This document shows positions 1-8,492 of a stretch of DNA of 64,000 nt, in pieces. The first letter of the stretch is position 1, and each line of letters opens with the position of its first letter. The notes below the pieces were generated by a model that made no database searches, was not told the origin of the DNA, and was given only the letters and a program-made list of their open reading frames with translations. Where the stretch lies: the NCBI RefSeq assembly GCF_013410775.1, contig NZ_JACCFH010000001.1:186001-250000 (forward strand). The letters run 5' to 3'. A program made the position numbers and the translations under genes. Source of the DNA: Sphaerotilus montanus (GTDB lineage: Bacteria > Pseudomonadota > Gammaproteobacteria > Burkholderiales > Burkholderiaceae_C).

Positions 1-1670
1 TGTTCTCGAAGCCGGTGCGCGAGCGGCAGTTCGAGGTCGGCGCCGATGTCGGCAGCTTCGGGCTGCGCCAGGGCCGCGTCTCCATCGCCGCGCCGCTGGA
101 CGATGGCTTCGACGTGTCGGCCAGCCTGTCCAGCCTGTCGATCGACGGCTTCCGCCCGCAGAGCGGCGCCGACCGCCAGCTCGCCAATGCCCGGCTGGGC
201 TGGAAAGGCGACCACGACCGCGTGACCGTGACCGTCAGCGACCAGAACCAGACCGCGGACGATCCGCTCGGCCTGACCCGCGCGCAGTTCACGGCCAATC
301 CGGACCAGACCACCCCGGAATCCGCCCAGTACGGCACCCGCAAGGTGATCCGCCAGACCCAGGCCGGCGCCAGCTGGGCCCACCAGTTCACCGACGCCGG
401 CCCGCTGGCCCGCACGCAGCTCACCGGCTACACCGGCTCGCGCGGCGTGATGCAGTTCCTCGCGATCCCGCCGACCACGCAGGCCAACGTGCGCCACGGC
501 GGTGGCCTCGTCGACTTCGACCGGCAGTACCACGGCGCCGACGCCCGCGCACTGTGGCACTGGGATGCGGTCGACCTGACCACCGGCGTCAACGTCGAGA
601 AGCAGACCGACGACCGCCGCGGCTACAACAACTACACCGGCACCGCCGCCGCCCCGACCGCGCTCGGCGTGCAGGGCACGCTGCGCCGCAACGAGCTGAA
701 CCGCGCCGACACGCGGGAAGCCTACGCGCAGGCCGACTGGGCCCTCGCCACCGACTGGCAGGCCAGCCTGGGCGTGCGCAGCGGCCGGGTGCGCATGCGC
801 GTCCAGGACTACTACCTGGGCAACGGCGACGACTCCGGCGCGCTGACCTACCGCTACACCAACCCGGTGGCCGGCCTGCGCTGGCGCGCCAGCTCCGCGC
901 TGACGCTGCACGCCGCCGCCTCGCGCGGCCACGAATCACCGACGCTGGGCGAACTCGCCTACCGCCCCGACGGCACCAGCGGCTTCAACACCGACCTGCA
1001 GGCCCAGACCAGCCGCCAGTTCGAACTCGGCGCCAAGTGGCGTGAAAGCGGTCTGGCGCTGGACGCCACCGTGTTCCGCATCGACACCGACCAGGAAATC
1101 GGCGTCGCCACCAACGCGGGCGGCCGGTCCTCCTTCCGCAATGTCGGCCGCACCGAACGCTACGGCGCCGAGCTGGGCGCGGGCTGGCGCGTGGTGCCGG
1201 GCCTGCGGGCACAGCTGGCGCTGACGCTGCTGCATGCACAGTACGCCGACGCCTTCGTCACCTGCACCGGCGTCCCCTGCACGCTGACCGCCGCGACCAA
1301 CACCACCACCGTGCCCGCCGGCAACCGCATCGCCGGCACGCAGCCCGCGTCCGCCTACGCCGAACTCGCCTGGAGCGCCCCGTGGAGCGCGGATGCCGAG
1401 GCCGCCGTGGAGTGGCGCGCGCAGGGCCGCACCGCGGTGAACGACACCAACACCGACCACGCCGGCGGCTACGGCCTGTTCAATCTGCGCTACAGCCACC
1501 GCTGGATCGTCGACGAGGCCGGCACGCTGCAACTGCTGGCGCGTCTGGACAACGTCGCCGGCCGGCGCGTCGCCGGCAGTGTCATCGTCAACGACGCCAA
1601 CGGGCGCTACTTCGAGCCGGGCGCGCCGCGCAGCGCGCTGGTCTCGCTGCGCTACCTGCGGCGTTTCTGA
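1..1670 (+). CDS. TonB-dependent outer-membrane receptor, 5'-truncated by window edge
   Basis: This is the C-terminal part of an outer-membrane receptor that would import a scarce ligand using TonB energy. The frame is already open at base 3, so the signal peptide, TonB box and most of the plug lie outside the window. About 556 residues remain. They show alternating short amphipathic strands and Gly/Asp/Asn/Thr-rich loops, and they end in a C-terminal Phe (LRRF), as expected of a beta-barrel. A C-x4-C pair (TCTGVPCT) lies in a probable extracellular loop near two thirds of the visible part. The stop is 17 bases before a SoxYZ-like carrier gene, which links the receptor to quinoprotein genes. 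PQQ, a metal chelator or a lanthanophore are possible ligands, but none can be read from the sequence. Confidence 0.85.
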   Translation, partial: FSKPVRERQFEVGADVGSFGLRQGRVSIAAPLDDGFDVSASLSSLSIDGFRPQSGADRQLANARLGWKGDHDRVTVTVSDQNQTADDPLGLTRAQFTANPDQTTPESAQYGTRKVIRQTQAGASWAHQFTDAGPLARTQLTGYTGSRGVMQFLAIPPTTQANVRHGGGLVDFDRQYHGADARALWHWDAVDLTTGVNVEKQTDDRRGYNNYTGTAAAPTALGVQGTLRRNELNRADTREAYAQADWALATDWQASLGVRSGRVRMRVQDYYLGNGDDSGALTYRYTNPVAGLRWRASSALTLHAAASRGHESPTLGELAYRPDGTSGFNTDLQAQTSRQFELGAKWRESGLALDATVFRIDTDQEIGVATNAGGRSSFRNVGRTERYGAELGAGWRVVPGLRAQLALTLLHAQYADAFVTCTGVPCTLTAATNTTTVPAGNRIAGTQPASAYAELAWSAPWSADAEAAVEWRAQGRTAVNDTNTDHAGGYGLFNLRYSHRWIVDEAGTLQLLARLDNVAGRRVAGSVIVNDANGRYFEPGAPRSALVSLRYLRRF

Positions 1671-1687
1671 ACCGGAGCACCACCGCC

Positions 1688-2479
1688 ATGCCCCGCCGCC
1701 ACCTGATCGCCGCCCTGCTGACGTTATGGCTGGGCCACGCGGCCGCCGCTGCGCCAGACCCGTTCGAGGGCGATCCCTACCAGTCGCACCCCTGGGTCGA
1801 CATGCGCAAGGAATACCTCGGCGCGACCGCGAAAACCGTGTTCGACGACCGGGTGCAGGTGCGCGGCCCCGCGTTTGCCGAAGACCCGATGAACGTGCCG
1901 ATCACGGTCTCGGTCACGAACCTGCCCGGCGTGGACCGCATCATCGTGCTGGTCGACCGCAACCCCATCCGCAAGGTGCTGGAGTACCAGCCGATGGACG
2001 CGCTGCCCAGCGTGTCCTTCCGGTTCAAGCTGGAACAGGCCAGCCCGGTGCGGGCTGCGGCGCGCACGGCCGACGGCGTCTGGCACATCGGCGGCACGCT
2101 GGTGGATTCGGCCGGCGGCGGCTGCACCGTCGCGGGTGCCACGCGCAAGGACGGCTCCTGGACGCAGACGCTGGGCATCGTCAGCGCCCGGGTGTTCGAT
2201 GCGACGCCGATTCCCGGCGAGGCCGCATCGGGTTCGCGGCTGCGCCTGAAGGTGATGCACCCGATGGACACCGGCCTGGTCGGCGGCATCCCGGCGTTCT
2301 ACGTCAACCGCCTGTCGGTGCGCGACGAGCGTGACCGCGAGCTGCTGCGCCTGCAGACCTTCGAGCCGGTCAGCGAGAACCCGGTGTTCTCGTTCGACTT
2401 CCCCGTCAAGCCGGCCGGCACGCTGCGCATCGTCGGCACCGACAACAACGGCAACCGCATCGACGCGAAGCTGGAGTGA
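1688..2479 (+). CDS. Quinoprotein dehydrogenase-associated SoxYZ-like carrier protein
   Basis: This is a secreted protein of 263 residues with an N-terminal signal peptide (about residues 1-22, ending GHAAAAA). It has a SoxY-like domain and then a SoxZ-like domain (from about residue 165, with VMHPMDTG and the closing GTDNNGNR). In true SoxY the carrier cysteine is in a C-terminal Gly-Gly-Cys-Gly-Gly swinging arm. Here the matching Cys146 is internal, in SAGGGCTVAG, because the two domains are fused. Such fusions are known beside PQQ alcohol dehydrogenases, where they are thought to act in a periplasmic quinoprotein relay, but the reaction is not established. The ATG at 1688 starts a good signal peptide, and upstream in-frame sequence is a shadow of the receptor gene. 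The next gene begins 4 bases after the stop, so the two are likely co-translated. Confidence 0.85.
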   Translation: MPRRHLIAALLTLWLGHAAAAAPDPFEGDPYQSHPWVDMRKEYLGATAKTVFDDRVQVRGPAFAEDPMNVPITVSVTNLPGVDRIIVLVDRNPIRKVLEYQPMDALPSVSFRFKLEQASPVRAAARTADGVWHIGGTLVDSAGGGCTVAGATRKDGSWTQTLGIVSARVFDATPIPGEAASGSRLRLKVMHPMDTGLVGGIPAFYVNRLSVRDERDRELLRLQTFEPVSENPVFSFDFPVKPAGTLRIVGTDNNGNRIDAKLE

Positions 2480-2483
2480 GGGC

Positions 2484-3515
2484 ATGACAAAGCAATCCCC
2501 CTCCACCTGGCTGCAGACGCTCGTGCTCGCCGTGGGTCTGGCGCTGCTGGCCGCCGTGCCGGCGCTGGTCTTCGCCGAGGCCCCGAAGGTCGATCTGGCC
2601 CGCTTCGACTACGGCCTGCGCGCCCGTGCGCTGGCCGATGGGGTCTATGTGGTCGAAGGTGCCAATGACGACTTCACGGTCGCCAACGGCTGCAACATCA
2701 TCAACACCGGCTTCATCACGACCGGCGACGGCGTCGTGGTCATCAACACCGGCACCAGCCGGCGCTACGGCGAGCAGTTGCGGGCGCTGATCGCGCGCAC
2801 GACGGCCGAGCCCGTGGTGCAGGTGGTGCAGCTCAACCTGCATCCCGACTACTTCCTCGGCAACCAGGGCTTCGCGGACGTGCCGCGCGCCGCCACGCCG
2901 GTGACCCGCGCCGGCGTCGCCCGCGAGGCCGCGGCCTACGAGACCAACCTCTACCGCCTCTGCGGCGACTGGATGCTGGGCACCGAAACCGTGGCGCCAG
3001 ACCGGGACACCCCCGCGGCGCCGCCGAGCGGCAGCGTCTGGAAAGTCGGCCAGCGCACGTTCGAGCTGCGCGAGTTCAGCGGCCACACGGCGTCGGATCT
3101 CGTGCTGATCGACCGCACGAGCGGCGTGGCCTTTGTCGGCGGACTGGTGTTCGTGCAGCGCATCCCGACGACACCGCACGCGCAGATCGGGCCCTGGCTG
3201 CAGAGCCTGGACGCCCTCGACACCCTGAACCTGCGCACGCTGGTGCCGAGCCACGGCCCGGTGCAGACCACGCCCGAAGCCGCCCGCGACGGCATCGCGC
3301 AGACCCGGCGCTTCCTGCACTGGATCGACCAGCACTTCAGCCGCTGGGCAGCGCAGGGCTGGGAGATGAACGAGGTGCTGCGTGCACCGGTGCCGGCCGA
3401 GTTCCGGGACTGGGCGGCGTTCAGGACCGAGTACGTGCGCAATGTCGCGCACCTCTACCCGGCCTACGAGCGTCAGGTGCTCGCACCGGCCACGGGTGCC
3501 GGTTCCAGCCGCTGA
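2484..3515 (+). CDS. Quinoprotein-associated metallo-beta-lactamase-fold protein (SoxH-like), with altered metal site
   Basis: This is a 343-residue protein with a signal peptide or N-terminal anchor (residues 10-31) and a metallo-beta-lactamase fold. It resembles the SoxH-like zinc hydrolases that accompany SoxYZ-like carriers in quinoprotein gene groups. The usual HxHxDH motif reads N118-L-H120-P-D122-Y123, so two metal-binding His are replaced. The later ligands are partly kept (H201 in SGHTASD and H257 in PSHGPV), but the Asp usual before the LVF strand is Gly (VGGLVF). The fold is therefore clear, while two-zinc hydrolysis is doubtful. The gene follows the SoxYZ-like gene by 4 bases. Its 3' end overlaps the convergent regulator gene by 43 bases. 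Confidence 0.82.
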   Translation: MTKQSPSTWLQTLVLAVGLALLAAVPALVFAEAPKVDLARFDYGLRARALADGVYVVEGANDDFTVANGCNIINTGFITTGDGVVVINTGTSRRYGEQLRALIARTTAEPVVQVVQLNLHPDYFLGNQGFADVPRAATPVTRAGVAREAAAYETNLYRLCGDWMLGTETVAPDRDTPAAPPSGSVWKVGQRTFELREFSGHTASDLVLIDRTSGVAFVGGLVFVQRIPTTPHAQIGPWLQSLDALDTLNLRTLVPSHGPVQTTPEAARDGIAQTRRFLHWIDQHFSRWAAQGWEMNEVLRAPVPAEFRDWAAFRTEYVRNVAHLYPAYERQVLAPATGAGSSR

Positions 3516-4621
3516 GCCTTGGCCGAGCGGTAGTTCCACCACGGCAAGGCCCGCACCAGCGACAGCACCTCGCCGGCACTGTCGGCGCCGGTGTAGCCGG
3601 GCAAGGCCTGCAGCGCCGTCTGCCAGTGTTCGCCATGCAGCACCTGGCGCAGGCGCAGCACGGCGGGGTGTTCGAGCGCCTCCTTCAGGCAGACCAGGAA
3701 GTAGTCCTCGGCCACGATGGGCACGAAGTCCAGCCCGAAGGCCTGCGCCGCCGCCTCGATGCCCATGCCCGCATCGCCCACGCCGCTGGCGATGGCCGCA
3801 GCGACCGCGAGGTGGCTGTCCTCGGACGGCTCGAAGTAGGTGGTGATGGCGCTCGGCGCGACGCCGGCCTGCTGCAGCAGGTGGTCGGTCAGCAGCCGGG
3901 TCGCCGAGCCTTCCTGCCGGTTGACGAAGCGCGCCGGGCTGCCGACCAGATCGCCCAGCGTGTGCAGCCCCAGCGGATTACCGCGCGCCACCATCAGCCC
4001 CTGCGTGCGCTGCGTGCAGCCGATCAGCTTGTGCTGGCCAGGCTTGAGCAGCGGCTTGAGCGCGCGCGCGAACAGCGGTGCGGCGGTGCGGATGCGCGGC
4101 ACGTGGAAGCCGGCCACCAGACAGCGCCCTTCGGCCAGCGCCCGCAGCGCGTCGATGCTGCCAGCGAAGCGCAGGTCGATGTGCAGGCGTTCGTCGGTGC
4201 TGGCGATCTCGCGCAGGCGCGGCAGCGCCAGATCGTGGCTGGCGTAGATGGTCAGCACCTGCTGCGAGCCATCAAGCGCTTCGGTGAGCACCCGCTCCAG
4301 CTCGGCGCGCAGGGCCTCGATGTGCGGCGTCATGCGGGTGCGGGCGCGGGTCTCGGCCCACAGCAGCCGCTCGGCGAACGGCGTCAGACGCGCGGGCTGG
4401 CCCTGGGTCCAGACCACGAGCGATTCGCCGATCGCCTCTTCCCACTGCTTGAGCGAGCCCCAGATATGGCGGTAGGAGGCGCCCAGCGCCTTGGCCGCCT
4501 GCTGGATGGAGCCGTGCTCGCGCACCGCGCTCAGCAGATCGAACAGGGGATTCTGGATGTCGGCGCCGCGCTGGTCAGGCGGACCGAAGGTGTACTGCAG
4601 GTGGATGCCGCGGGTTTTCAT
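3473..4621 (-). CDS. ModE-like winged-helix regulator with C-terminal periplasmic-binding-protein-like domain
   Basis: This is a 382-residue transcription factor. The N-terminal part (about residues 20-85) is a LysR/ModE-type winged helix (LLSAVREHGSIQQAAKALG, then SYRHIWGSLKQWEE). The rest (about residues 130-345) is like a solute-binding domain, with SHDLALPRLRE, a conserved NRQEGSATR segment and a GVGDAGMGIEAAA segment. Regulators with this layout are common near molybdenum or tungsten enzyme genes. It lies last in the leftward aor cluster and may sense the oxyanion, the cofactor or an organic effector. The ATG at 4621 precedes the first conserved residues. A longer in-frame extension to 4798 lies opposite the upstream gene and is not credible. 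Its likely targets are the dyads near 9037 and 11500. Confidence 0.8.
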   Translation of the reverse strand: MKTRGIHLQYTFGPPDQRGADIQNPLFDLLSAVREHGSIQQAAKALGASYRHIWGSLKQWEEAIGESLVVWTQGQPARLTPFAERLLWAETRARTRMTPHIEALRAELERVLTEALDGSQQVLTIYASHDLALPRLREIASTDERLHIDLRFAGSIDALRALAEGRCLVAGFHVPRIRTAAPLFARALKPLLKPGQHKLIGCTQRTQGLMVARGNPLGLHTLGDLVGSPARFVNRQEGSATRLLTDHLLQQAGVAPSAITTYFEPSEDSHLAVAAAIASGVGDAGMGIEAAAQAFGLDFVPIVAEDYFLVCLKEALEHPAVLRLRQVLHGEHWQTALQALPGYTGADSAGEVLSLVRALPWWNYRSAKAQRLEPAPVAGAST

Positions 4622-4658
4622 GGCCGCCACGATACCGCAGGGCCGGATCCCCCTGCGC

Positions 4659-4961
4659 TCAACCGCCACCGCGCTGCATGTAGAGATCGAAGTAGCGCAT
4701 GAAGCGCTGGCGTGCGGCCTCGTCCACCTCCACGAAGCGGAAGCGGATGGCCAGGCGCGGCAGGCGCACCAACGCGATCTGGCGCGGCGGCAAGGCATGC
4801 CAGGCGAGCTCCAACCGGCCCGCGTCGATGGTGACCTGCGCGGTGCCGGGCGATGGCAGGGTCAGCGCATGGCCCCGCACCGCACCCGGCAGCCACGCCA
4901 GCCACTCCGCCTCGGTGCAACCCTGGTCGCGCTCGAAGGCGGCGGCGTAGTGGCCGATCAC
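4659..4961 (-). CDS. Small conserved-looking protein in the aor cluster, function unknown
   Basis: This 100-residue protein starts at a GTG 3 bases after the moaD-like stop and is followed 37 bases later by the regulator. No signal peptide, membrane span or cofactor motif is visible. The C-terminal half is rich in Arg and aromatic residues (RLAIRFRFVEVDEAARQRFM, then RYFDLYMQRGGG). The middle reads as beta strands (AQVTIDAGRLELAWHALPPRQIALVRL). Its packing between a MoaD-like gene and the regulator suggests a role in making or inserting the tungsten cofactor, or as an accessory factor of the aldehyde oxidoreductase. I do not recognise the family, so this role is inference from position. Confidence 0.65.
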   Translation of the reverse strand: MIGHYAAAFERDQGCTEAEWLAWLPGAVRGHALTLPSPGTAQVTIDAGRLELAWHALPPRQIALVRLPRLAIRFRFVEVDEAARQRFMRYFDLYMQRGGG

Positions 4962-4964
4962 GGC

Positions 4965-5219
4965 TCAGCCGCCCGCGATCGGTGGCCAGATCGCCAGCAC
5001 GTCGCCCTCGGCCAGCGTGCGCGTGGCGCGCTCGGCCGGGTAGACGTAGACGCCGTTGATCAGCACCAGGTGCACCAGGTTCATCGGCAGGTTGAACGGC
5101 GCGATGATGGTGGCGATGGTGGAGTCGGGTTCGATCTCCAGCGCCATCCAGTTGCTGGTGCGCCGGTCGGCCGGCAGGTAGTCGGTCAGCGAGGCGTAGA
5201 GCTTGAACGTGATCTGCAC
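4965..5219 (-). CDS. moaD: MoaD/ThiS-family small sulfur-carrier protein of the aor cluster
   Basis: This 84-residue beta-grasp protein ends in Gly-Gly (PPIAGG), the tail that becomes a thiocarboxylate in molybdopterin synthase small subunits. Typical MoaD features are the opening strand ITFKLYASLTDYLP, the LVLINGVYV segment and the EGDVLAIWPPIAGG ending. It starts at GTG, 10 bases after aorC. A dedicated MoaD-like gene beside a tungsten aldehyde oxidoreductase fits a private supply of sulfur for the bis-pterin cofactor. No MoaE is visible here, so a partner must lie elsewhere. It could also serve another acceptor. Confidence 0.85.
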   Translation of the reverse strand: MQITFKLYASLTDYLPADRRTSNWMALEIEPDSTIATIIAPFNLPMNLVHLVLINGVYVYPAERATRTLAEGDVLAIWPPIAGG

Positions 5220-5229
5220 GGGGCGGACC

Positions 5230-6552
5230 TCAGCGCTTGCCGGCGACGAACTGGTGCTGCCCCTGCGCGCAGGCGATGTAGGCCTCCATCAGCAGGGTCG
5301 GATCGGCCATCAGCTTGTCCTTCCAATCGCCCAGACGCACCTGGCCTTCGACCAGACCGCGCATCACGCCCACGTGCTCGGTCCAGCCGATCGAGTTGCA
5401 GCCGACCATCCGGTCGCCGTCGAACTGCAGGCTCAGGTGGCGGCCGGCGGGCAGGTCGGTCAGCTCCACATGCTGGCCGCCGGGCACGCCGTCCCACTTG
5501 CCGAACGAGGCCGAGATCATGCCCAGCGTGTCGAGCACGTTGATCTGCGTGACGCCCTTGAGTTCCGCCTTCTGGCCGACCATGTTCAGCGCGGCGACCC
5601 GCGCCTGCTCGGCCGCGTTGGGCTGGATGGCGCTGACGATGGTGGTGCCGCTGACCTTGTCGAAGGCTTCGGCGCAGTCACCGGCCGCATAGATGCCGGG
5701 GACATTGGTCTGCAGGTGCTCGTCGGTCAGCACGCCGATCAGGCAGGTGATGCCCGAGTTCTGCAGGAAGCCGATGTTGGGCTTCACGCCGGTGGCGCTG
5801 ATGACCAGATCGGCCTCCAGGTGCTCGCCGGTGGACAGGCGCACGGTCATCGCAGCGGCCTTGTGCGCCGGTTTCAGGCCCGCCATGTCAGCGAGCTTGT
5901 CGAGGATGCCGGGCTCGGGGCGGTTGATGGCCTCGACGCGGGCGCCGGTGTGGACCTTGACGTTCTTGGCCTCGCACCAGTCCTTGATCATGGTGCCGGC
6001 GGTCGGGCCCATCATGCGCGGCACCATGCGGTCGCCCATCTCGACGACCGTCAGCTCGACACCACGCATCGCCAGCGCTTCCATGATGATGCAGCCGATG
6101 AAACCGGCCCCCATCTGCAGCACCTTGGCGCCGGGCTGGGCGAGTTCCATGATGGCGCGCGCATCCTTCAGCGTCCAGCAGGGGTGGACACCGCGGCCGT
6201 GGATGCCGGGGATCGGCGGCGTGGCCGGCGAGGAGCCGGTGGCGATCAGCAGGCGGTCGAAGACCACCGTGGTGCCGTCGTCCAGATCGACCGCGCGGCC
6301 TTCGACATCGACGTGCTTCGCGCGGGCGCGGCGCAGCGTGATGCCCAGCTTCGCGTAGTGGTCGACGCCATGGCGCAGGTGTGTGCCTTCTTCGCCGACC
6401 TTGCCGATGAGCAGGTAGGGAATCGCCATGCGTGAATACGGCGCTTCCGGCTCGTCGCCGATGACGAGGATCTCGTCGTGCGGCGCGTGCTTGCGGATGG
6501 TTTCTGCGGCGATGATGCCGGCGGGGCCGGCGCCCAGGATCACGTGTTTCAT
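5230..6552 (-). CDS. aorC: FAD-dependent NAD(P)H oxidoreductase subunit of tungsten aldehyde oxidoreductase
   Basis: This is a 440-residue flavoprotein of the pyridine-nucleotide disulfide oxidoreductase type. The FAD-binding GAGPAG is at residues 7-12, the NAD-binding GAGFIG at about 148-153, the ATG motif at LLIATGSSP near 104, and the second FAD contact at IYAAGDCAEAFD. No redox-active CxxxxC pair is present, so it is not a disulfide reductase. In the Aromatoleum aldehyde oxidoreductase a similar third subunit passes electrons between the iron-sulfur chain and NAD. The ATG at 6552 is chosen because GAAGAG lies just upstream. A TTG 15 bases earlier would add five residues. It is separated from aorB by a strong intrinsic terminator, so it may be made at a lower level. 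Confidence 0.87.
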   Translation of the reverse strand: MKHVILGAGPAGIIAAETIRKHAPHDEILVIGDEPEAPYSRMAIPYLLIGKVGEEGTHLRHGVDHYAKLGITLRRARAKHVDVEGRAVDLDDGTTVVFDRLLIATGSSPATPPIPGIHGRGVHPCWTLKDARAIMELAQPGAKVLQMGAGFIGCIIMEALAMRGVELTVVEMGDRMVPRMMGPTAGTMIKDWCEAKNVKVHTGARVEAINRPEPGILDKLADMAGLKPAHKAAAMTVRLSTGEHLEADLVISATGVKPNIGFLQNSGITCLIGVLTDEHLQTNVPGIYAAGDCAEAFDKVSGTTIVSAIQPNAAEQARVAALNMVGQKAELKGVTQINVLDTLGMISASFGKWDGVPGGQHVELTDLPAGRHLSLQFDGDRMVGCNSIGWTEHVGVMRGLVEGQVRLGDWKDKLMADPTLLMEAYIACAQGQHQFVAGKR

Positions 6553-6565
6553 GTCGGGTCTCTTC

Positions 6566-6596
6566 AAAAAACAAGGCGGTCTTCGACCGCCTTGTT
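6566..6596 (-). terminator. Strong intrinsic terminator between aorB and aorC
   Basis: A perfect 12-bp inverted repeat (6570-6581 with 6585-6596, loop of 3 bases) is followed, on the minus strand, by a run of six T (6571-6566). It lies in the 65-base gap between the aorB stop and the aorC start, so it interrupts what otherwise looks like one operon. Confidence 0.85.
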
Positions 6597-6617
6597 GTTC
6601 AGTTCAGCACAAGCCGG

Positions 6618-8465
6618 TCACAGACCCAGGCGCTCGCGGGTCGCGGCCTTGAGCTGGCCGTCGCCGTCCCAGCCACGGATGTCGTAGTACTTGGGCAGCA
6701 TCTCGGGCAGCTTGTTGACCAGGCCCTTGGCGGGGCCGGTCTTGGCGGGCTCTTCCAGCAGGCGCTTGGGCAGCGTGTCGTCCTTCGACGTGAAGCCGGC
6801 GCGGTTGTTGAAGTCGCGCTCCATGTTCCAGATCCGCTCGCCGATCAGGGACAGGTTCTCCAGCGTGAACTCCTCGCCGCAAGCCGCCGCGACTTGCGGC
6901 TGCACGTCGGCCAGGCCCCAGGCGAAGCTGGTGAAGATGCAGATGCCGGCCGAGTCGAATGCCGCGGTGGCGTCCTGGAAGGCCATCACGAGTTCGGGCT
7001 TGCCGTCGGCGGTCAGCGGGTCGGTCTTGACCGGGATGCCCAGCACTTCCGAGGCCACGGTGTAGCTGCGCAGGTGGCAGGCGCCACGGTTGGACGTGGC
7101 GTAGGTCAGGCCCATGCCCTGGATGCCGCGCGAGTCGTAGGCCGGGAATTCCTGGCCCTTGACGCTCATCGACAGCTCGGGGTGGCCGTACTTGGTGCAC
7201 AGGCGCTTGCTGCCCTGGCCGATCTCGATGCCGAAGCCTTCGCCGCGGGCGGTGATTTCAGCGAAGTGGGCCAGTGCCTGGGCCGAGCCGAACTGGGCGT
7301 CGATGCCGAGCTGCTCCTTGGTGAGCACGCCCATCTGGTACAGCTCCATCACCGCGCCGATGGTGGCGCCGAAGGTGATCGGGTCCATGCCCTGCTCGTT
7401 GCACAGCACGTTGGCGTACTGCAGCGCGTCCAGGTCCTTCACGCCGTTGGCAGCGCCCAGTGCCCAGGCGGCTTCGTATTCCAGACCGCCCGAGGCGCCC
7501 CAGTACTGCGGCTTGTTGTCCACGGTGAAGTGGTTCTGGTCGATCTTCTGGATCCGGCCGCAGGCGATGGTGCAGCCGAAGCAGGCCTGGTTCGTCACCA
7601 GCGGCTTCTTGCCATCGGTCGCGCGCGGGGTGGCCATGGCTTCCGCACCGATGTCCTTGGCGCCTTCGAAGGCCACATCCTGGTGGTTGCGGGTGGGCAG
7701 CGCACCCATTTCGTTGATGACGCTCATCAGCACCTGGGTGCCGTAGGTCGGCAGGCCGGCGCCGGTGACGGCGTTGTCCTGCAGGATCTTCTTCTTCTCG
7801 TAGGTGACGCGCATGAACTCCTTGGGGTTGGCAATGTTGCCCACGCCCTTGGTGCCGCGCACGGCGATCGCCTTGAGGTTCTTGCTGCCCATCACGGCGC
7901 CGACGCCGGAGCGACCAGCGGCGCGGTGCAGGTCGTTCACCACGGCGGCGAACAGCACCTTGTTCTCACCGGCCAGGCCGATCGAGGACACGCGCACCAG
8001 CGGGTCCTGGTGGCCCTTCTTGATGATGCCTTCGGTCTCCCAGACCGACTTGCCCCACAGGTGGGCGGCGTCCTTCAGCTCGGCCTTGTCGTCCTCGATC
8101 GACAGGTACACCGGCTTGGCCGACGCCCCTTCGAAGATGACCATGTCCCAGCCGGCCATCTTCAGCTCGGCGCCCCAGTAGCCGCCCGAGTTCGAGCAGG
8201 CGATGGCGCCGGTCAGCGGGCCCTTGGTGACGACCGTGTAGCGGCCGCCGGTGGAGGCCATCGTGCCCGTCAGCGGACCGGTGGCCCAGATGATCTTGTT
8301 GTCGATGGACAGCGGGTCCACCTTGGCGTCGATTTCCTCGACCAGATACTTCGTGGCCAGACCACGCGAGCCGAGGTACAGCTTGGCCCAGTCCATGCGC
8401 AGCGGTTCGGACGTGACGGTGCCGGCGGTCAGATTGACGCGGAGAATTTTTCCTGCCCAAGACAT
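6618..8465 (-). CDS. aorB: Tungsten-containing aldehyde ferredoxin oxidoreductase family, catalytic subunit
   Basis: This is a 615-residue catalytic subunit that would oxidise aldehydes to acids in the cytoplasm with a tungsten bis-pyranopterin cofactor. It can also run in reverse. The full AOR fold is covered from the N-terminal MSWAGKILRVNL and the pterin-contact segment ATGPLTGTMASTGGRY (61-76) to the C-terminal domain. The [4Fe-4S] ligands are C295, C298 and C302 (CFGCTIAC) plus the distant C509 (SAGIC). The length matches the roughly 600-residue family. It follows aorA by 27 bases. Its place with an Fe-S and an FAD subunit matches the heteromeric AorABC type rather than the archaeal single-subunit enzyme. 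Substrate range cannot be read from the sequence. Confidence 0.93.
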   Translation of the reverse strand: MSWAGKILRVNLTAGTVTSEPLRMDWAKLYLGSRGLATKYLVEEIDAKVDPLSIDNKIIWATGPLTGTMASTGGRYTVVTKGPLTGAIACSNSGGYWGAELKMAGWDMVIFEGASAKPVYLSIEDDKAELKDAAHLWGKSVWETEGIIKKGHQDPLVRVSSIGLAGENKVLFAAVVNDLHRAAGRSGVGAVMGSKNLKAIAVRGTKGVGNIANPKEFMRVTYEKKKILQDNAVTGAGLPTYGTQVLMSVINEMGALPTRNHQDVAFEGAKDIGAEAMATPRATDGKKPLVTNQACFGCTIACGRIQKIDQNHFTVDNKPQYWGASGGLEYEAAWALGAANGVKDLDALQYANVLCNEQGMDPITFGATIGAVMELYQMGVLTKEQLGIDAQFGSAQALAHFAEITARGEGFGIEIGQGSKRLCTKYGHPELSMSVKGQEFPAYDSRGIQGMGLTYATSNRGACHLRSYTVASEVLGIPVKTDPLTADGKPELVMAFQDATAAFDSAGICIFTSFAWGLADVQPQVAAACGEEFTLENLSLIGERIWNMERDFNNRAGFTSKDDTLPKRLLEEPAKTGPAKGLVNKLPEMLPKYYDIRGWDGDGQLKAATRERLGL

Positions 8466-8492
8466 GATGTGTGTGCTCCTTGTTTGGACGGA

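Noticed and set aside
5203-6435. A 410-residue plus-strand frame opposite aorC
   Set aside because: Shadow of aorC; low-complexity composition and no ribosome site.
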